Source of the DNA: Clostridia bacterium
Lineage (GTDB): Bacteria; Bacillota; TC1; UBA5767
Length of the DNA stretch: 64,000 nucleotides
Direction of reading: 5' to 3'
Assembly (NCBI GenBank): GCA_016887505.1
Contig: CP069393.1
Location: 1,102,001 to 1,166,000 of the forward strand
Of the stretch, positions 17,657 to 26,377 are shown piece by piece. The notes beneath the pieces were generated by a model. That model ran no database searches. It was not told the origin of the DNA and saw only the letters and a list, made by a program, of their open reading frames with translations. The first letter of the stretch is position 1; each line of letters opens with the position of its first letter. The position numbers and the translations under genes were made by a program.

Positions 17657-17881
17657 TCATCCTCCTCCTACCGGCGGAAACAAAGACAAGACATCTCCAT
17701 CTACAACTATATGGTCCGCACTACCATCCCGACCATTTACTAGTAGAATGGCAACATCCTTCTTGCGAATGTCGAGCATACTCAATACTTTTAGCACACT
17801 TAATCCCTCGATTAATTCAAGTTCTAGTTCTTTCCCCCTGTTTTCACGCAGAGTTGCAAATAGCCTCACTTTAATCTTCAT
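17657..17881 (-). CDS. MoaD/ThiS-family sulfur carrier protein
   Basis: A 74-residue beta-grasp protein that would carry sulfur as a C-terminal thiocarboxylate for dithiolene formation in the pterin cofactor. It starts MKIKVRLFATLRE, the MoaD signature, and ends FPPVGGG, where the family ends in GG. It lies one base before the E1-like partner. The codons for the last glycines (GGAGGAGGA) double as the partner's ribosome site. Context with the oxidoreductase suggests a dedicated tungstopterin MoaD. Confidence 0.92.
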   Translation of the reverse strand: MKIKVRLFATLRENRGKELELELIEGLSVLKVLSMLDIRKKDVAILLVNGRDGSADHIVVDGDVLSLFPPVGGG

Positions 17882-18036
17882 ATTTTACCCCACTAAGTAT
17901 AATATACAATATTGCAACCTTATAAACAATTTCATATACATCTCGTCGATTATTCTACAAACCCTCTACCCATATTTCCATCTGAAATAGCACTTAGCAC
18001 TCTCTGGTTGTTTTTCAATCCCTAGATATTTCTAAT

Positions 18037-18070
18037 CTAAAAAGGGCTTCCCGAAAGAAGCCCTTTTTAG
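18037..18070 (-). terminator. Terminator after the aldehyde oxidoreductase gene
   Basis: Fourteen-base arms (CTAAAAAGGGCTTC and complement) around CCGAAA, with T run on the minus strand. It separates the oxidoreductase from the MoaD-like gene, so expression of the maturation genes may depend on partial read-through or a second promoter in 17882-18036. Confidence 0.88.
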
Positions 18071-18079
18071 TTATCTTTA

Positions 18080-19870
18080 TTAGATTCCCAATTCATCAAT
18101 TTTTTCTTGGGTAGGCACACCACTTTCATCCCAGCCTCGCAGAGCATAGTAGCCTTGCAGCATCTCATCCAATCTAGTAACTTCACCGACAGATGGACCT
18201 TCTGAAATTGGCTCTTTTAAGAGTCTAGGTGGTAAGGTATCTTGATCTGCCCCAACACCGGCAGCCATGTTGAATATTCGCTCTATGTTCCAAATTCTTT
18301 CCCCAGCTTTCAGTACTTCCTCGGCAGACCATTTATCTCCGGTTGCCGCTTCAACCATGGCACCATAATCTTCTGCATTCATGGCAAATGAGGTGAATAG
18401 GCATAGCCCAGAAGCATCGATAAAGGCAGATAAATCCTGGAATATTTTAGTCCAAACATCCTTGCCTTCCGTCGCAAATCGGTCCAATTTTTCTGGCAGT
18501 CCCAAAATCTCAGGAGAAATCAAATAGCCACGTACATGACAACCCCCTCTATTGGAAGTCGCATAGGATAATCCTTGACCCTGAATCGCTCTCGGATCAT
18601 AAGCAGGCATTTCCTGTTTTTTAACAGACATGGATAATTCAGGTATTCCATAGGAGTCAGCCAACCTATATGAGCCATCAGCCATTTTATCTCCTAAACC
18701 TTCCCGCATCCCCATTTTCTTCGTCCACTCAACAATGGCCTTGTCATCTCCAAAATTCAAGGATAAGCCATCTAATTCGCGGTCTTTGATGAATCCTTTT
18801 TGGTAGAGTTCCATCGCAGCAGCAATTGTGGTACCCGCTGAAATTGTATCCAAACCATACTCATTACACCAGAAGTTCGCCTCAATCACCGCAGGCAAAT
18901 CAGATACACCACAATCTCCGCCGTATGCCCAAATGGTTTCATATTCTGGGCCTCCACCTTCGACTGTATCCGTTTTACAATAGCGACCACAACCAATCGG
19001 GCAGTGGTAACAGGGATCTTTCTTAACCAAATATTTTTCGGCTAGTTCTTCGCCACTGATGGATTCTGCTCCATCAAATTGAGATCTCTGGAAGTTGTCG
19101 GTCGGGAAAACGCCATTTTCATTAATAATATTAACCAATACAGCAGTACCATAGGCCGGCAATCCTTCACCTGTAACCCCATTTTCTCGAATTTTCTTTG
19201 TAGCTTCCCTAGCAACTGCTTTCAATTTTACAGGATCTGCAATTGGTACTTTATTGGTACCTCTAACGACCACTGCTTTCAAGTTTTTGGAGCCCATTAC
19301 AGCACCAACACCGGATCGACCGGCAGCACGAAAACGGTCGTTCATTACAGCAGCTATCCGAGATAGCTTTTCTCCCGCAGGTCCAATGGTTAAAATTCTA
19401 GATTTCTCAGGAGCATCTTTTTCTAGAAGATCTGTCGCTTCAGAGACCAGTTTCCCCCAAAGATGCGCTGCATCCTTGATTTCCACCTTATCATCTTCCA
19501 CTTGAATATATACTGGTTTTTCGGCTTTACCTTCCACAATAATCATGTCATAACCAGCAAATTTTAGCTCAGCCCCCCAGTAACCACCAGAATTGGAAGA
19601 AGCTATGGTGTCTGTCAAAGGTGACTTCGTCACAACCATATACCGTCCACCCGTTGGTGTCGGTGTTCCGCTCAATGGCCCTGTAGCAATAAATAATTTA
19701 TTAGCCGGACTTAAGGCATCCACACCTGCATCCACTTCGTCGGCAAACATCTTAGTTGCCAGTCCGCGGCCTCCTACATAGTCCCTCGCTAATTTCTCAT
19801 CAAGCTTTTCTACACTGACTTTCCCGGATGATAGGTCGATTCGTAGTACCTTTCCTCGGTATCCAAACAT
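18080..19870 (-). CDS. aor: Aldehyde:ferredoxin oxidoreductase (tungsten-pterin enzyme)
   Basis: Oxidises aldehydes to acids (or reduces acids) with ferredoxin as electron partner, in the cytoplasm. The length of 596 residues matches the family (about 605). The [4Fe-4S] ligands appear as Cys287-x2-Cys290-x3-Cys294, with a late Cys in DASGLCLF, matching in spacing the known Pyrococcus enzyme. The N-terminal domain starts GYRGKVLRIDLSSG, typical of the family, and pterin-binding stretches such as AAGRSGVGAVMGSKNLKAV are present. The ribosome site is AAAGGGAGGG. It follows a structured leader and precedes cofactor-maturation genes, supporting a W- or Mo-pterin enzyme. Confidence 0.96.
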   Translation of the reverse strand: MFGYRGKVLRIDLSSGKVSVEKLDEKLARDYVGGRGLATKMFADEVDAGVDALSPANKLFIATGPLSGTPTPTGGRYMVVTKSPLTDTIASSNSGGYWGAELKFAGYDMIIVEGKAEKPVYIQVEDDKVEIKDAAHLWGKLVSEATDLLEKDAPEKSRILTIGPAGEKLSRIAAVMNDRFRAAGRSGVGAVMGSKNLKAVVVRGTNKVPIADPVKLKAVAREATKKIRENGVTGEGLPAYGTAVLVNIINENGVFPTDNFQRSQFDGAESISGEELAEKYLVKKDPCYHCPIGCGRYCKTDTVEGGGPEYETIWAYGGDCGVSDLPAVIEANFWCNEYGLDTISAGTTIAAAMELYQKGFIKDRELDGLSLNFGDDKAIVEWTKKMGMREGLGDKMADGSYRLADSYGIPELSMSVKKQEMPAYDPRAIQGQGLSYATSNRGGCHVRGYLISPEILGLPEKLDRFATEGKDVWTKIFQDLSAFIDASGLCLFTSFAMNAEDYGAMVEAATGDKWSAEEVLKAGERIWNIERIFNMAAGVGADQDTLPPRLLKEPISEGPSVGEVTRLDEMLQGYYALRGWDESGVPTQEKIDELGI

Positions 19871-19920
19871 TCAACACCCTCCCTTTCGTTGGCACATATT
19901 TGCCTAGCGATTTGACGCTC

Positions 19921-20039
19921 GGTATCCTTTCCAAACGCGGGAGGCTATATGGTTTCCCCTATAACCCAATGGCTGAGAATCCTTGGTTTTCACTTTAGGT
20001 TGCTCAGCTCGGATAGCTTGTCTATACCTAAAAGATACC
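19921..20039 (-). promoter_or_regulatory. Structured leader resembling the Moco/Tuco riboswitch
   Basis: Minus-strand leader 50 bases upstream of the oxidoreductase start. I see nested helices: an outer pair GGTATC/GATACC (20034-20039 with 19921-19926), then GCTAT/ATAGC (20013-20017 with 19944-19948), then GCTGAG/CTCAGC (20003-20008 with 19972-19977). A further possible closing pair ACGCTC/GAGCGT lies just outside. The 3' side carries AGCCTCCCG and GGAAAGGATACC, which match my memory of the conserved core of the molybdenum/tungsten cofactor (Moco/Tuco) RNA motif. Tuco variants are known ahead of tungstoenzyme genes. The structure is seen in sequence, and the family assignment is inference. 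Confidence 0.62.
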
Positions 20040-20104
20040 ATAAATGTAAAAATATCCTCAATTTTTCTGGGTTGAGCGTAAAATGCCTCTAGAGAAAATA
20101 AGCA

Positions 20105-20130
20105 CAAAAAAACCGCGGCAAGCCGCGGTT
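20105..20130 (-). terminator. Terminator of the polyamine operon
   Basis: Arms AACCGCGGC and GCCGCGGTT with a 2-base gap, followed on the minus strand by TTTTTTTG. It ends the speA-to-nspC transcript directly before the oxidoreductase leader. Confidence 0.92.
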
Positions 20131-20136
20131 GTATCC

Positions 20137-21288
20137 TTACGAAAGGCGTCCCTTGAAATCCTCATAGGAAAAATCCCTAATTATTTTCAGTTCGTTATCC
20201 TTCAACAAAGCAATGGAAGGAAGATTCACCCCATTAAACGTATTATTCTTAACCATCGTGTAATGAGCCATATCCGTAAATAGCAGTAAGTCTCCTACTG
20301 CAAGCGGACGTTCAAAAGAATAATCTCCAATGATGTCACCAGCCAAACAAGTCATACCACCCAACCGGTAATCATATGTCTTTTCACCAACTTCTCCTGC
20401 GCCAATAATCTGAGGTCGGTAGGGCATTTCTAAAACATCAGGCATGTGACATGCAGCAGAAGTATCCAATATCGCGATATCCATCCCATTGTGCACAATG
20501 TCCAACACCCTAGTCGCCAAATAACCTGTATTGAGAGCAATGGCTTCGCCCGGTTCTAAATAAACCTGGACCCCAAATTTTTCTTTTGCTCTCCGAATAA
20601 CTCGCAGTAGTGTCTCTATCTGGTAATCGTCTCTAGTGATATGGTGTCCGCCACCAAAATTAATCCATTTCATTCGTTCCAAATATGGTCCGAATTTTTC
20701 TTCCACAACCGACCACGTACGTTCTAAAGTATCTGCATTCTGCTCACACATGGTATGAAAATGTAGACCATCAAGCCCCTCTATATCCTCATCTTTTAAT
20801 TGGGAAAGTGTCGTACCCAGCCTAGATCCGATGTAGCATGGATCATAAATGGGTGTTTCAATCTCCGAATACTCTGGATTAATCCTAAGACCGCATTCAA
20901 TTTTAGCTCCATCCTGATTATGCTTGCGAACTTCCTCACGAAACTGTTTATATTGGCTGGGTGAATTAAATACCACATGATCACAATAGGATAGAATTTC
21001 TCCAAACTCTTCCGGTCGGTAGGCTGGTGCATAAATATGTACCTCTTTGCCCATTTCTTCATAGCCTAAACGTGCCTCAAATAGTGAGCTCGCCGTAACG
21101 CCGGTAAGATACTTCCCTACTGTCGGGAACACCGAAAACATGGAGAAGCCTTTTAGTGCTAGTAGAATCCTACAATCTGTTTCCGCTATCACATATTTTA
21201 ATTTCTCTAGGTTTCTAATTAGCAAACGTTCATCAACAAGGTAGATGGGCGTTTTCACACCTTTCAAAGCTTTCTCTAGATTCTTCAT
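20137..21288 (-). CDS. nspC: Carboxynorspermidine/carboxyspermidine decarboxylase
   Basis: A PLP enzyme of the alanine racemase-like fold that decarboxylates carboxyspermidine (or carboxynorspermidine) to spermidine. The N-terminus has TPIYLVDERLL and then LLALKGFSMF, where the Lys would bind PLP. A glycine-rich phosphate site reads WINFGGGHH, and the active-site Cys region reads DTSAACHMPDVLEMPYRP. The length of 383 residues fits. It starts 8 bases after the dehydrogenase gene in a four-gene operon and catalyses the last step. Confidence 0.94.
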   Translation of the reverse strand: MKNLEKALKGVKTPIYLVDERLLIRNLEKLKYVIAETDCRILLALKGFSMFSVFPTVGKYLTGVTASSLFEARLGYEEMGKEVHIYAPAYRPEEFGEILSYCDHVVFNSPSQYKQFREEVRKHNQDGAKIECGLRINPEYSEIETPIYDPCYIGSRLGTTLSQLKDEDIEGLDGLHFHTMCEQNADTLERTWSVVEEKFGPYLERMKWINFGGGHHITRDDYQIETLLRVIRRAKEKFGVQVYLEPGEAIALNTGYLATRVLDIVHNGMDIAILDTSAACHMPDVLEMPYRPQIIGAGEVGEKTYDYRLGGMTCLAGDIIGDYSFERPLAVGDLLLFTDMAHYTMVKNNTFNGVNLPSIALLKDNELKIIRDFSYEDFKGRLS

Positions 21289-21296
21289 CTTGTCAC

Positions 21297-22496
21297 CTAA
21301 TCAATCAATTGAGGGTTGAAATCCTCTTGCCAGGGCAAGCCCTGTTCCATCAGCTCAGCCATAAAGGGATCTGGATCAAACTCCTCAACGTTATAGACGC
21401 CCGGTTTTTTCCACTTTCCTTCTAGAAGTAACTTGGCACCAATCATAGCTGGAACGCCAGTCGTGTATGAAATCGCCTGCGAGCCCACTTCCTTATAGCA
21501 CTCCTGGTGGTCCGATACATTATATACATAATAGGTTACTGGTTTGCCATCCTTCAAGCCCTGGAATATGCAGCCTATGTTGGTCTTACCCTTGGTTTTC
21601 GGACCCAAAGAAGCAGGATCTGGCAAAACCGCTTTCAAAAATTGCAACGGTTGAATCATCTGGCCCTCAAATTCTACCGGTTCAATGGAGGTCATGCCTA
21701 CATTCTCGAGCACTTTAAGATGGGTAATATATTTCTCTGAAAACGTCATAAAGAAACGGATTCTTTTCAGGCCTGGCATATTTTGACATAAGGATTCTAG
21801 CTCCTCATGGTAGAGAAGGTAGGTATCCTTAGGACCAATTTGAGGTAGGTCGTAAACCCTTTTCACCTCTAGAGGCGCTGTTTCTACCCATTCCCCATTT
21901 TCCCAATACCGCCCGTTAGCTGTAATCTCACGAATATTAATCTCAGGATTAAAATTCGTGGCAAACGGATAACCATGGTCTCCCGCATTGGCATCCACGA
22001 TATCGATATAATGTATCTCATCAAAATAATGTTTTAATGCATAGGCTGAGAATATACTGGTCACACCAGGGTCAAAACCACAGCCAAGAATTGCTGTCAG
22101 TCCAGCCTTTTCAAAACGCTCCCTATATGCCCATTGCCACTTATACTCAAATTTCGGAACTTCAGGCGGCTCGTAGTTGGCCGTATCCAAATAGTGAACA
22201 CCTGCTTCCAAGCATGCGTCCATGATAGTCAAATCCTGATATGGCAAGGCCACATTGATGACCATTTCTGGATTAAAGCTCCGGATAAGTGCTACCACTT
22301 CTGAAGTAACATCCGCATCCACCTGTGCTGTACTAATTTTGGTTTTACCACCGTCTAGTTTTTCTTTTAACGCATCACATTTTGACTTAGTCCGGCTAGC
22401 TATGCAGATTTCTTCAAAGACTTCCGGATTCATGCAACATTTGTGTGCTACGACACTGGCAACACCACCAGCTCCGATTATCAATGCTTTTCCCAT
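21297..22496 (-). CDS. Carboxynorspermidine/carboxyspermidine dehydrogenase (saccharopine dehydrogenase-like)
   Basis: Condenses putrescine (or diaminopropane) with aspartate semialdehyde, using NADPH, to make carboxyspermidine or carboxynorspermidine. The Rossmann motif is IIGAGGVASVVAHKC (about 5-19), followed by ASRTKSKCD. The fold and GCGFDPGVTSIFSAYA belong to the Lys9/saccharopine dehydrogenase family. Adjacent nspC shows that the role is in polyamine rather than lysine metabolism. The length is 399 residues. Confidence 0.94.
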   Translation of the reverse strand: MGKALIIGAGGVASVVAHKCCMNPEVFEEICIASRTKSKCDALKEKLDGGKTKISTAQVDADVTSEVVALIRSFNPEMVINVALPYQDLTIMDACLEAGVHYLDTANYEPPEVPKFEYKWQWAYRERFEKAGLTAILGCGFDPGVTSIFSAYALKHYFDEIHYIDIVDANAGDHGYPFATNFNPEINIREITANGRYWENGEWVETAPLEVKRVYDLPQIGPKDTYLLYHEELESLCQNMPGLKRIRFFMTFSEKYITHLKVLENVGMTSIEPVEFEGQMIQPLQFLKAVLPDPASLGPKTKGKTNIGCIFQGLKDGKPVTYYVYNVSDHQECYKEVGSQAISYTTGVPAMIGAKLLLEGKWKKPGVYNVEEFDPDPFMAELMEQGLPWQEDFNPQLID

Positions 22497-22519
22497 TGTT
22501 TCTCCTTTTCTTTACGAGC

Positions 22520-23371
22520 CTACAGCATTGCTAAGGCCAATTCTCTAACAACTTTAGCAGCGGTCGCATCCGATACACCGCTTACATCATACTGTGGTGA
22601 TAGCTCAACCACATCTGCTCCAACCACATTACAACCTACCAAGGCATGGATAGCTCGCAATAGTTCTTTAAAGCTGACACCACCTGGTTCCGGCGTTCCC
22701 GTCCCAGGAAACGCGGAAGGATCTAGTACATCCAGGTCAAGACTCACATAAAGGGGAAGATCACCCAGTGTCTTTAAAACTTCCGGCATCTCATTAAGGC
22801 AATAGGGGTAAAAATGGGTATTCTCTTTGGCAAAACTAAATTCTTCCCTAGTTCCTGAGCGAATCCCAAACTGGTAGAGTGATCCCGGTTCAAGACAGGA
22901 TAGTGCCCTGCGCATCACCGTTGCATGAGACAAAGATTCACCCAAATAATCATCCCTCAGGTCTGCGTGCGCATCTAGATGAATTACCACCAGAGATGGA
23001 TATTTCTTTTGAAATAATTCAATTAAGGGATAACTCACCAAATGTTCCCCACCAAGAGCCAAGGTTTTCTTTCCATCCGATACAATCTCTGCTGTCTCTT
23101 TTTGGATTCGATGTAGTGTTTCTTTGGTATTGCCAAAGTTTAATTCAATATCACCCAAATCGCAAATCAAATAATCATCTAGGTCCCTGTTTAAATAGGG
23201 GCTATAGGTTTCCAACCCATCCAATTCTCGCCTTATACCTCGAGGGCCGAACCTAGTTCCTGGGCGGTTGGAAACTGTACCATCAAAAGGAATGCCAAAC
23301 AGCACGAGCTCGCTTTCAGCATATTCCTTATTAATTCCTTCATGTTGAAGAGTTCTTTGTTCTTTCAGCAT
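22520..23371 (-). CDS. speB: Agmatinase
   Basis: Hydrolyses agmatine to putrescine and urea with a binuclear manganese centre. Metal motifs are GGEHLVSYP, HLDAHADLR and SLDLDVLDPS (about residues 107-230), all as in the arginase/agmatinase family. The length of 283 residues is typical. Position between speA and the carboxyspermidine dehydrogenase makes agmatinase much more likely than arginase. Confidence 0.95.
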   Translation of the reverse strand: MLKEQRTLQHEGINKEYAESELVLFGIPFDGTVSNRPGTRFGPRGIRRELDGLETYSPYLNRDLDDYLICDLGDIELNFGNTKETLHRIQKETAEIVSDGKKTLALGGEHLVSYPLIELFQKKYPSLVVIHLDAHADLRDDYLGESLSHATVMRRALSCLEPGSLYQFGIRSGTREEFSFAKENTHFYPYCLNEMPEVLKTLGDLPLYVSLDLDVLDPSAFPGTGTPEPGGVSFKELLRAIHALVGCNVVGADVVELSPQYDVSGVSDATAAKVVRELALAML

Positions 23372-23380
23372 AGTCGCTCC

Positions 23381-25300
23381 CTATCTCTCGTAATATGTAT
23401 AACCACGTAAGCCGCTTTCAAAGGCACTGATGATTTCCTTACGCTCCTTAGGACTGATGAGCCCTTCACTGACAGCATTCTCGGCCGTCTTTTTGAAGTG
23501 CTTGCGCATCTGCTTAATATCATACTCTACATAGCTTAGAACGTCTTCGACACTATCACCCTCGATTTCGCTGACAAAGCTATATCCACCATCACGGTTC
23601 AATCGTACACTAACCACATTTGTGTCCCCAAACAAGTTATGTAAATCACCGAGTGTCTCCTGGTAGGCACCCACCAGAAATGCTCCCAAATAATAATCTT
23701 CACTCGGCTTTAATTCGTGAAGTGGTAGTGTGGATTTGACATCATGCATATCGATAAAGCTATCTATATTACCGTCACAATCGCAAGTTATATCCGCAAT
23801 AATTCCATTTCTACTTGGAAGCTCTAACAAGCGATGAATCGGCATGATGGGAAATAGCTGATCAATCGCCCAACTATCCGGCAATGATTGAAATAGGGAA
23901 AAATTGCAATAGTAAATATCCGCAATCGCACTTTGCAAATCCTCCAATTCGGTAGGAACAAACTTGAGTCTCTTCCGTTCTCTTGCTATTTTAAACATGA
24001 TACTCCAAAAAGTCTTTTCTGCCAGAGCCCGTTCTCTCAAACTCACTTTACCATGATTAAAGGAATCACGAATAGTATCCCTGTAATACAAGGCATCGTT
24101 ATAGCACTCCTGAATATTCTTCAAATTCAAGGTTCGATTTACCTCATGCAAATATTTCAAGGCCTCTGAAGAATCCTCTGGTAAGGTTTCCGGTATCTCG
24201 TGTTCCTCAAACTGGGCTACATCCAATACATTGAAGATAAGCACAGAATAGTAGGCTACTAGCGCCCTACCTGATTCAGTTATGATGACAGGATGATCGA
24301 TTCCTTTATCCTGCATAACCCCCATAACTGCTTCCACAATATCTGTACAGTATTCTTCCACTTGATAATTACAACTGTTCTGGTAGTTGGTATTAGAGCC
24401 ATCATAATCTACAGCCAGTCCGCCACCTAAATCAAGGTAGCCCATGGGCGCTCCCTCTCGAACCAGCTCAGCATACACCTGAGCTGCCTCTTTGGCTGCA
24501 GAACGAATATCCCGAATGTTGGGAATCTGTGAACCGACGTGGTAGTGGACTAATTTGAGTGTATCCAACATATCTAGCTCTTTTAGATTATCTACAATCT
24601 CAATAATCTGCGACATGTTTAGTCCAAATATACTCCGGTCGCCTCCAGATTCAGACCAGTGCCCACCAGCCTTAGAAGACAACTTAATGCGAACACCGAT
24701 ATTCGGCTTCACACCCAATATTTCTGCTCGATCTAAGATAATCGCCAATTCCCCTGGTATCTCAATAACAAAGAATGTCTGAAACCCCATTTTTAAGGCA
24801 CTTAATCCTAAATCTATAAATTCTGTATCCTTATATCCGTTACAGATAATGCAAGCTTCCTTATCTTCCATATGGGACATAGCTGCAATCAATTCTGCCT
24901 TACTACCAACCTCAAGTCCATGATGGTAGCGTTGTCCAAACTTGGTCACTTCTTGAATGACCTGTTGCTGTTGGTTCACCTTAACCGGGTAAATACCTCG
25001 GTACGAACCTTTATATTCCAACTTCTGCATTGCTGCCGCGAATGATTCATTCAAAAAGCTGATCTGTGAATCCAAAAGATTTTCAAATCTTAATAGTACA
25101 GGCATATCCAAACCTCGATCTTTTATGCCTTCCACGATTTCTCTAATGCTAGCTCCAACCTTTGGTTGATCCTTAAAAGGATTCACAATTACTTCTCCTT
25201 CTTTAGATATAGAAAAGTAATGTTGGCCCCAACTATTAATGCCATATAGCTCTTCTGATTTCTCTTTTGTCCATCTGCCCAGCTGTTCTACTTTATTCAT
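23381..25300 (-). CDS. speA: Biosynthetic arginine decarboxylase
   Basis: A PLP enzyme that converts arginine to agmatine, the first step of this operon. The 639 residues match SpeA (about 630-660). The PLP lysine lies in GIYPVKVNQQQ (about 103). The substrate side has GYLDLGGGLAVDYDGS and VIITESGRALVAY. The C-terminal region AFLVGAYQETLGDLHNLFGD is a family signature. It is the first gene, with a promoter at 25357-25385. Confidence 0.97.
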   Translation of the reverse strand: MNKVEQLGRWTKEKSEELYGINSWGQHYFSISKEGEVIVNPFKDQPKVGASIREIVEGIKDRGLDMPVLLRFENLLDSQISFLNESFAAAMQKLEYKGSYRGIYPVKVNQQQQVIQEVTKFGQRYHHGLEVGSKAELIAAMSHMEDKEACIICNGYKDTEFIDLGLSALKMGFQTFFVIEIPGELAIILDRAEILGVKPNIGVRIKLSSKAGGHWSESGGDRSIFGLNMSQIIEIVDNLKELDMLDTLKLVHYHVGSQIPNIRDIRSAAKEAAQVYAELVREGAPMGYLDLGGGLAVDYDGSNTNYQNSCNYQVEEYCTDIVEAVMGVMQDKGIDHPVIITESGRALVAYYSVLIFNVLDVAQFEEHEIPETLPEDSSEALKYLHEVNRTLNLKNIQECYNDALYYRDTIRDSFNHGKVSLRERALAEKTFWSIMFKIARERKRLKFVPTELEDLQSAIADIYYCNFSLFQSLPDSWAIDQLFPIMPIHRLLELPSRNGIIADITCDCDGNIDSFIDMHDVKSTLPLHELKPSEDYYLGAFLVGAYQETLGDLHNLFGDTNVVSVRLNRDGGYSFVSEIEGDSVEDVLSYVEYDIKQMRKHFKKTAENAVSEGLISPKERKEIISAFESGLRGYTYYER

Positions 25301-25356
25301 GGCTATGCCCCTTCTTTCAACGTTTATCTTGCAAGAAACTTGCCTGCTAATTTAGC

Positions 25357-25385
25357 AATTTATCATGCTGTATTACAATTGTCAA
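25357..25385 (-). promoter_or_regulatory. SigA-type promoter of the polyamine operon
   Basis: TTGACA (25380-25385) is separated by 17 bases from TAAATT (25357-25362). It lies about 57 bases upstream of the speA start codon and in the right orientation. Confidence 0.65.
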
Positions 25386-25716
25386 TATACTTCATTTTAA
25401 CAAAAAAATCGATTATTAAATATAAATTATCTCTTACTTAATAACAAGCCTGCAGGTTTTATCCTCCTCAAAAGTAAGGTATAATTATTTTGAGACCTTT
25501 ATGCAGTGACAAAACACGATTTAAAGCTTATCTGTTCTTTCGAAAAGCATCGTTGTCTGCTCTTTTACTTCCCAAATTATCGATATAAAGGATAACCTGC
25601 AATAAAGATGGCTCTAACATATTCGTAAGTTCCGAAGACATTCTGTAAATATGAATCTAGTTATAGTGCACTCTAAGCTGATACTCTTTATTACCCTCAA
25701 GAAAGGATACCAACAT
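25386..25716. other. Divergent intergenic region with a pgsA promoter-like box
   Basis: The region contains a plus-strand TATAAT near 25482-25487 without a good -35 partner. If it is used, the pgsA leader would be more than 200 bases long. I do not recognise a riboswitch in it. Confidence 0.35.
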
Positions 25717-26247
25717 ATGAGATACTTACCCAATATACTAACTGTGATGCGTATATGCCTAGTTCCCATCTTCCCATTTGTCTTTTTTTCTGGTGGCCCA
25801 AACAGTCACTATCAGGCTTTGGGCATCTACATACTAGCCAGTATGACTGACGTATTGGATGGTTACCTAGCGCGGCGCTATGACCTAGTAACTGTCGTTG
25901 GTACCGTACTAGACCCTTTGGCTGACAAATTAATGCTCCTTATGGCTGTCACTTGTCTTTACGTGGATCAGACCTTACCCGCTTGGGCCTTCCTATTCAT
26001 ATTATTTAGTGAAGTCTTCATGATTATTACTGGGTTTTATATGTATTTTCGTAAAAAGCACTTTGTCATCCCTTCCAATCGTTATGGTAAGGGTGCAACA
26101 ATCATCTTCTTTATTGGCGTAGCCATAAACATCCTTTTTCCGAACTTACTCATCAGTATCTTAGTTTTTGGATTTGCACTGATCCTAAAACTCATTGCTA
26201 TCTTTTCCTACGCCACACATTACTTCCAACATCAAAATAAAGCATAG
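25717..26247 (+). CDS. pgsA: CDP-diacylglycerol-glycerol-3-phosphate 3-phosphatidyltransferase
   Basis: Makes phosphatidylglycerol phosphate in the membrane. The CDP-alcohol phosphotransferase motif is complete: DG-x2-AR-x8-G-x3-D-x3-D, seen as DVLDGYLARRYDLVTVVGTV followed by LDPLADK. Several hydrophobic helices follow. I choose the ATG at 25717 (MRYLPNILTVMR) because GAAAGGATACC precedes it and the family starts there. The longer frame adds 22 unlikely residues. The length is then 176 residues. Confidence 0.93.
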   Translation: MRYLPNILTVMRICLVPIFPFVFFSGGPNSHYQALGIYILASMTDVLDGYLARRYDLVTVVGTVLDPLADKLMLLMAVTCLYVDQTLPAWAFLFILFSEVFMIITGFYMYFRKKHFVIPSNRYGKGATIIFFIGVAINILFPNLLISILVFGFALILKLIAIFSYATHYFQHQNKA

Positions 26248-26253
26248 CAAAAC

Positions 26254-26289
26254 ATATCAAACGCCTGGAGGTATCCGGGCGTTTGATAT
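26254..26289 (+). terminator. Hairpin after pgsA
   Basis: Twelve-base arms ATATCAAACGCC and GGCGTTTGATAT. There is no clear U tract, so it may be a weak terminator or a 3' stabilising hairpin. Confidence 0.55.
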
Positions 26290-26377
26290 ATATGCAGATT
26301 CCAAGAAAGCCTCTGGGATGGTATGATTATAGGGAATTGGCACCCTGTGTCATAAATAAACCAGCAAAGGAAACTAC

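Noticed and set aside
19904-20107. 67-codon minus-strand frame upstream of the aldehyde oxidoreductase
   Set aside because: It coincides with the structured leader, whose pairing explains the sequence better than a peptide.
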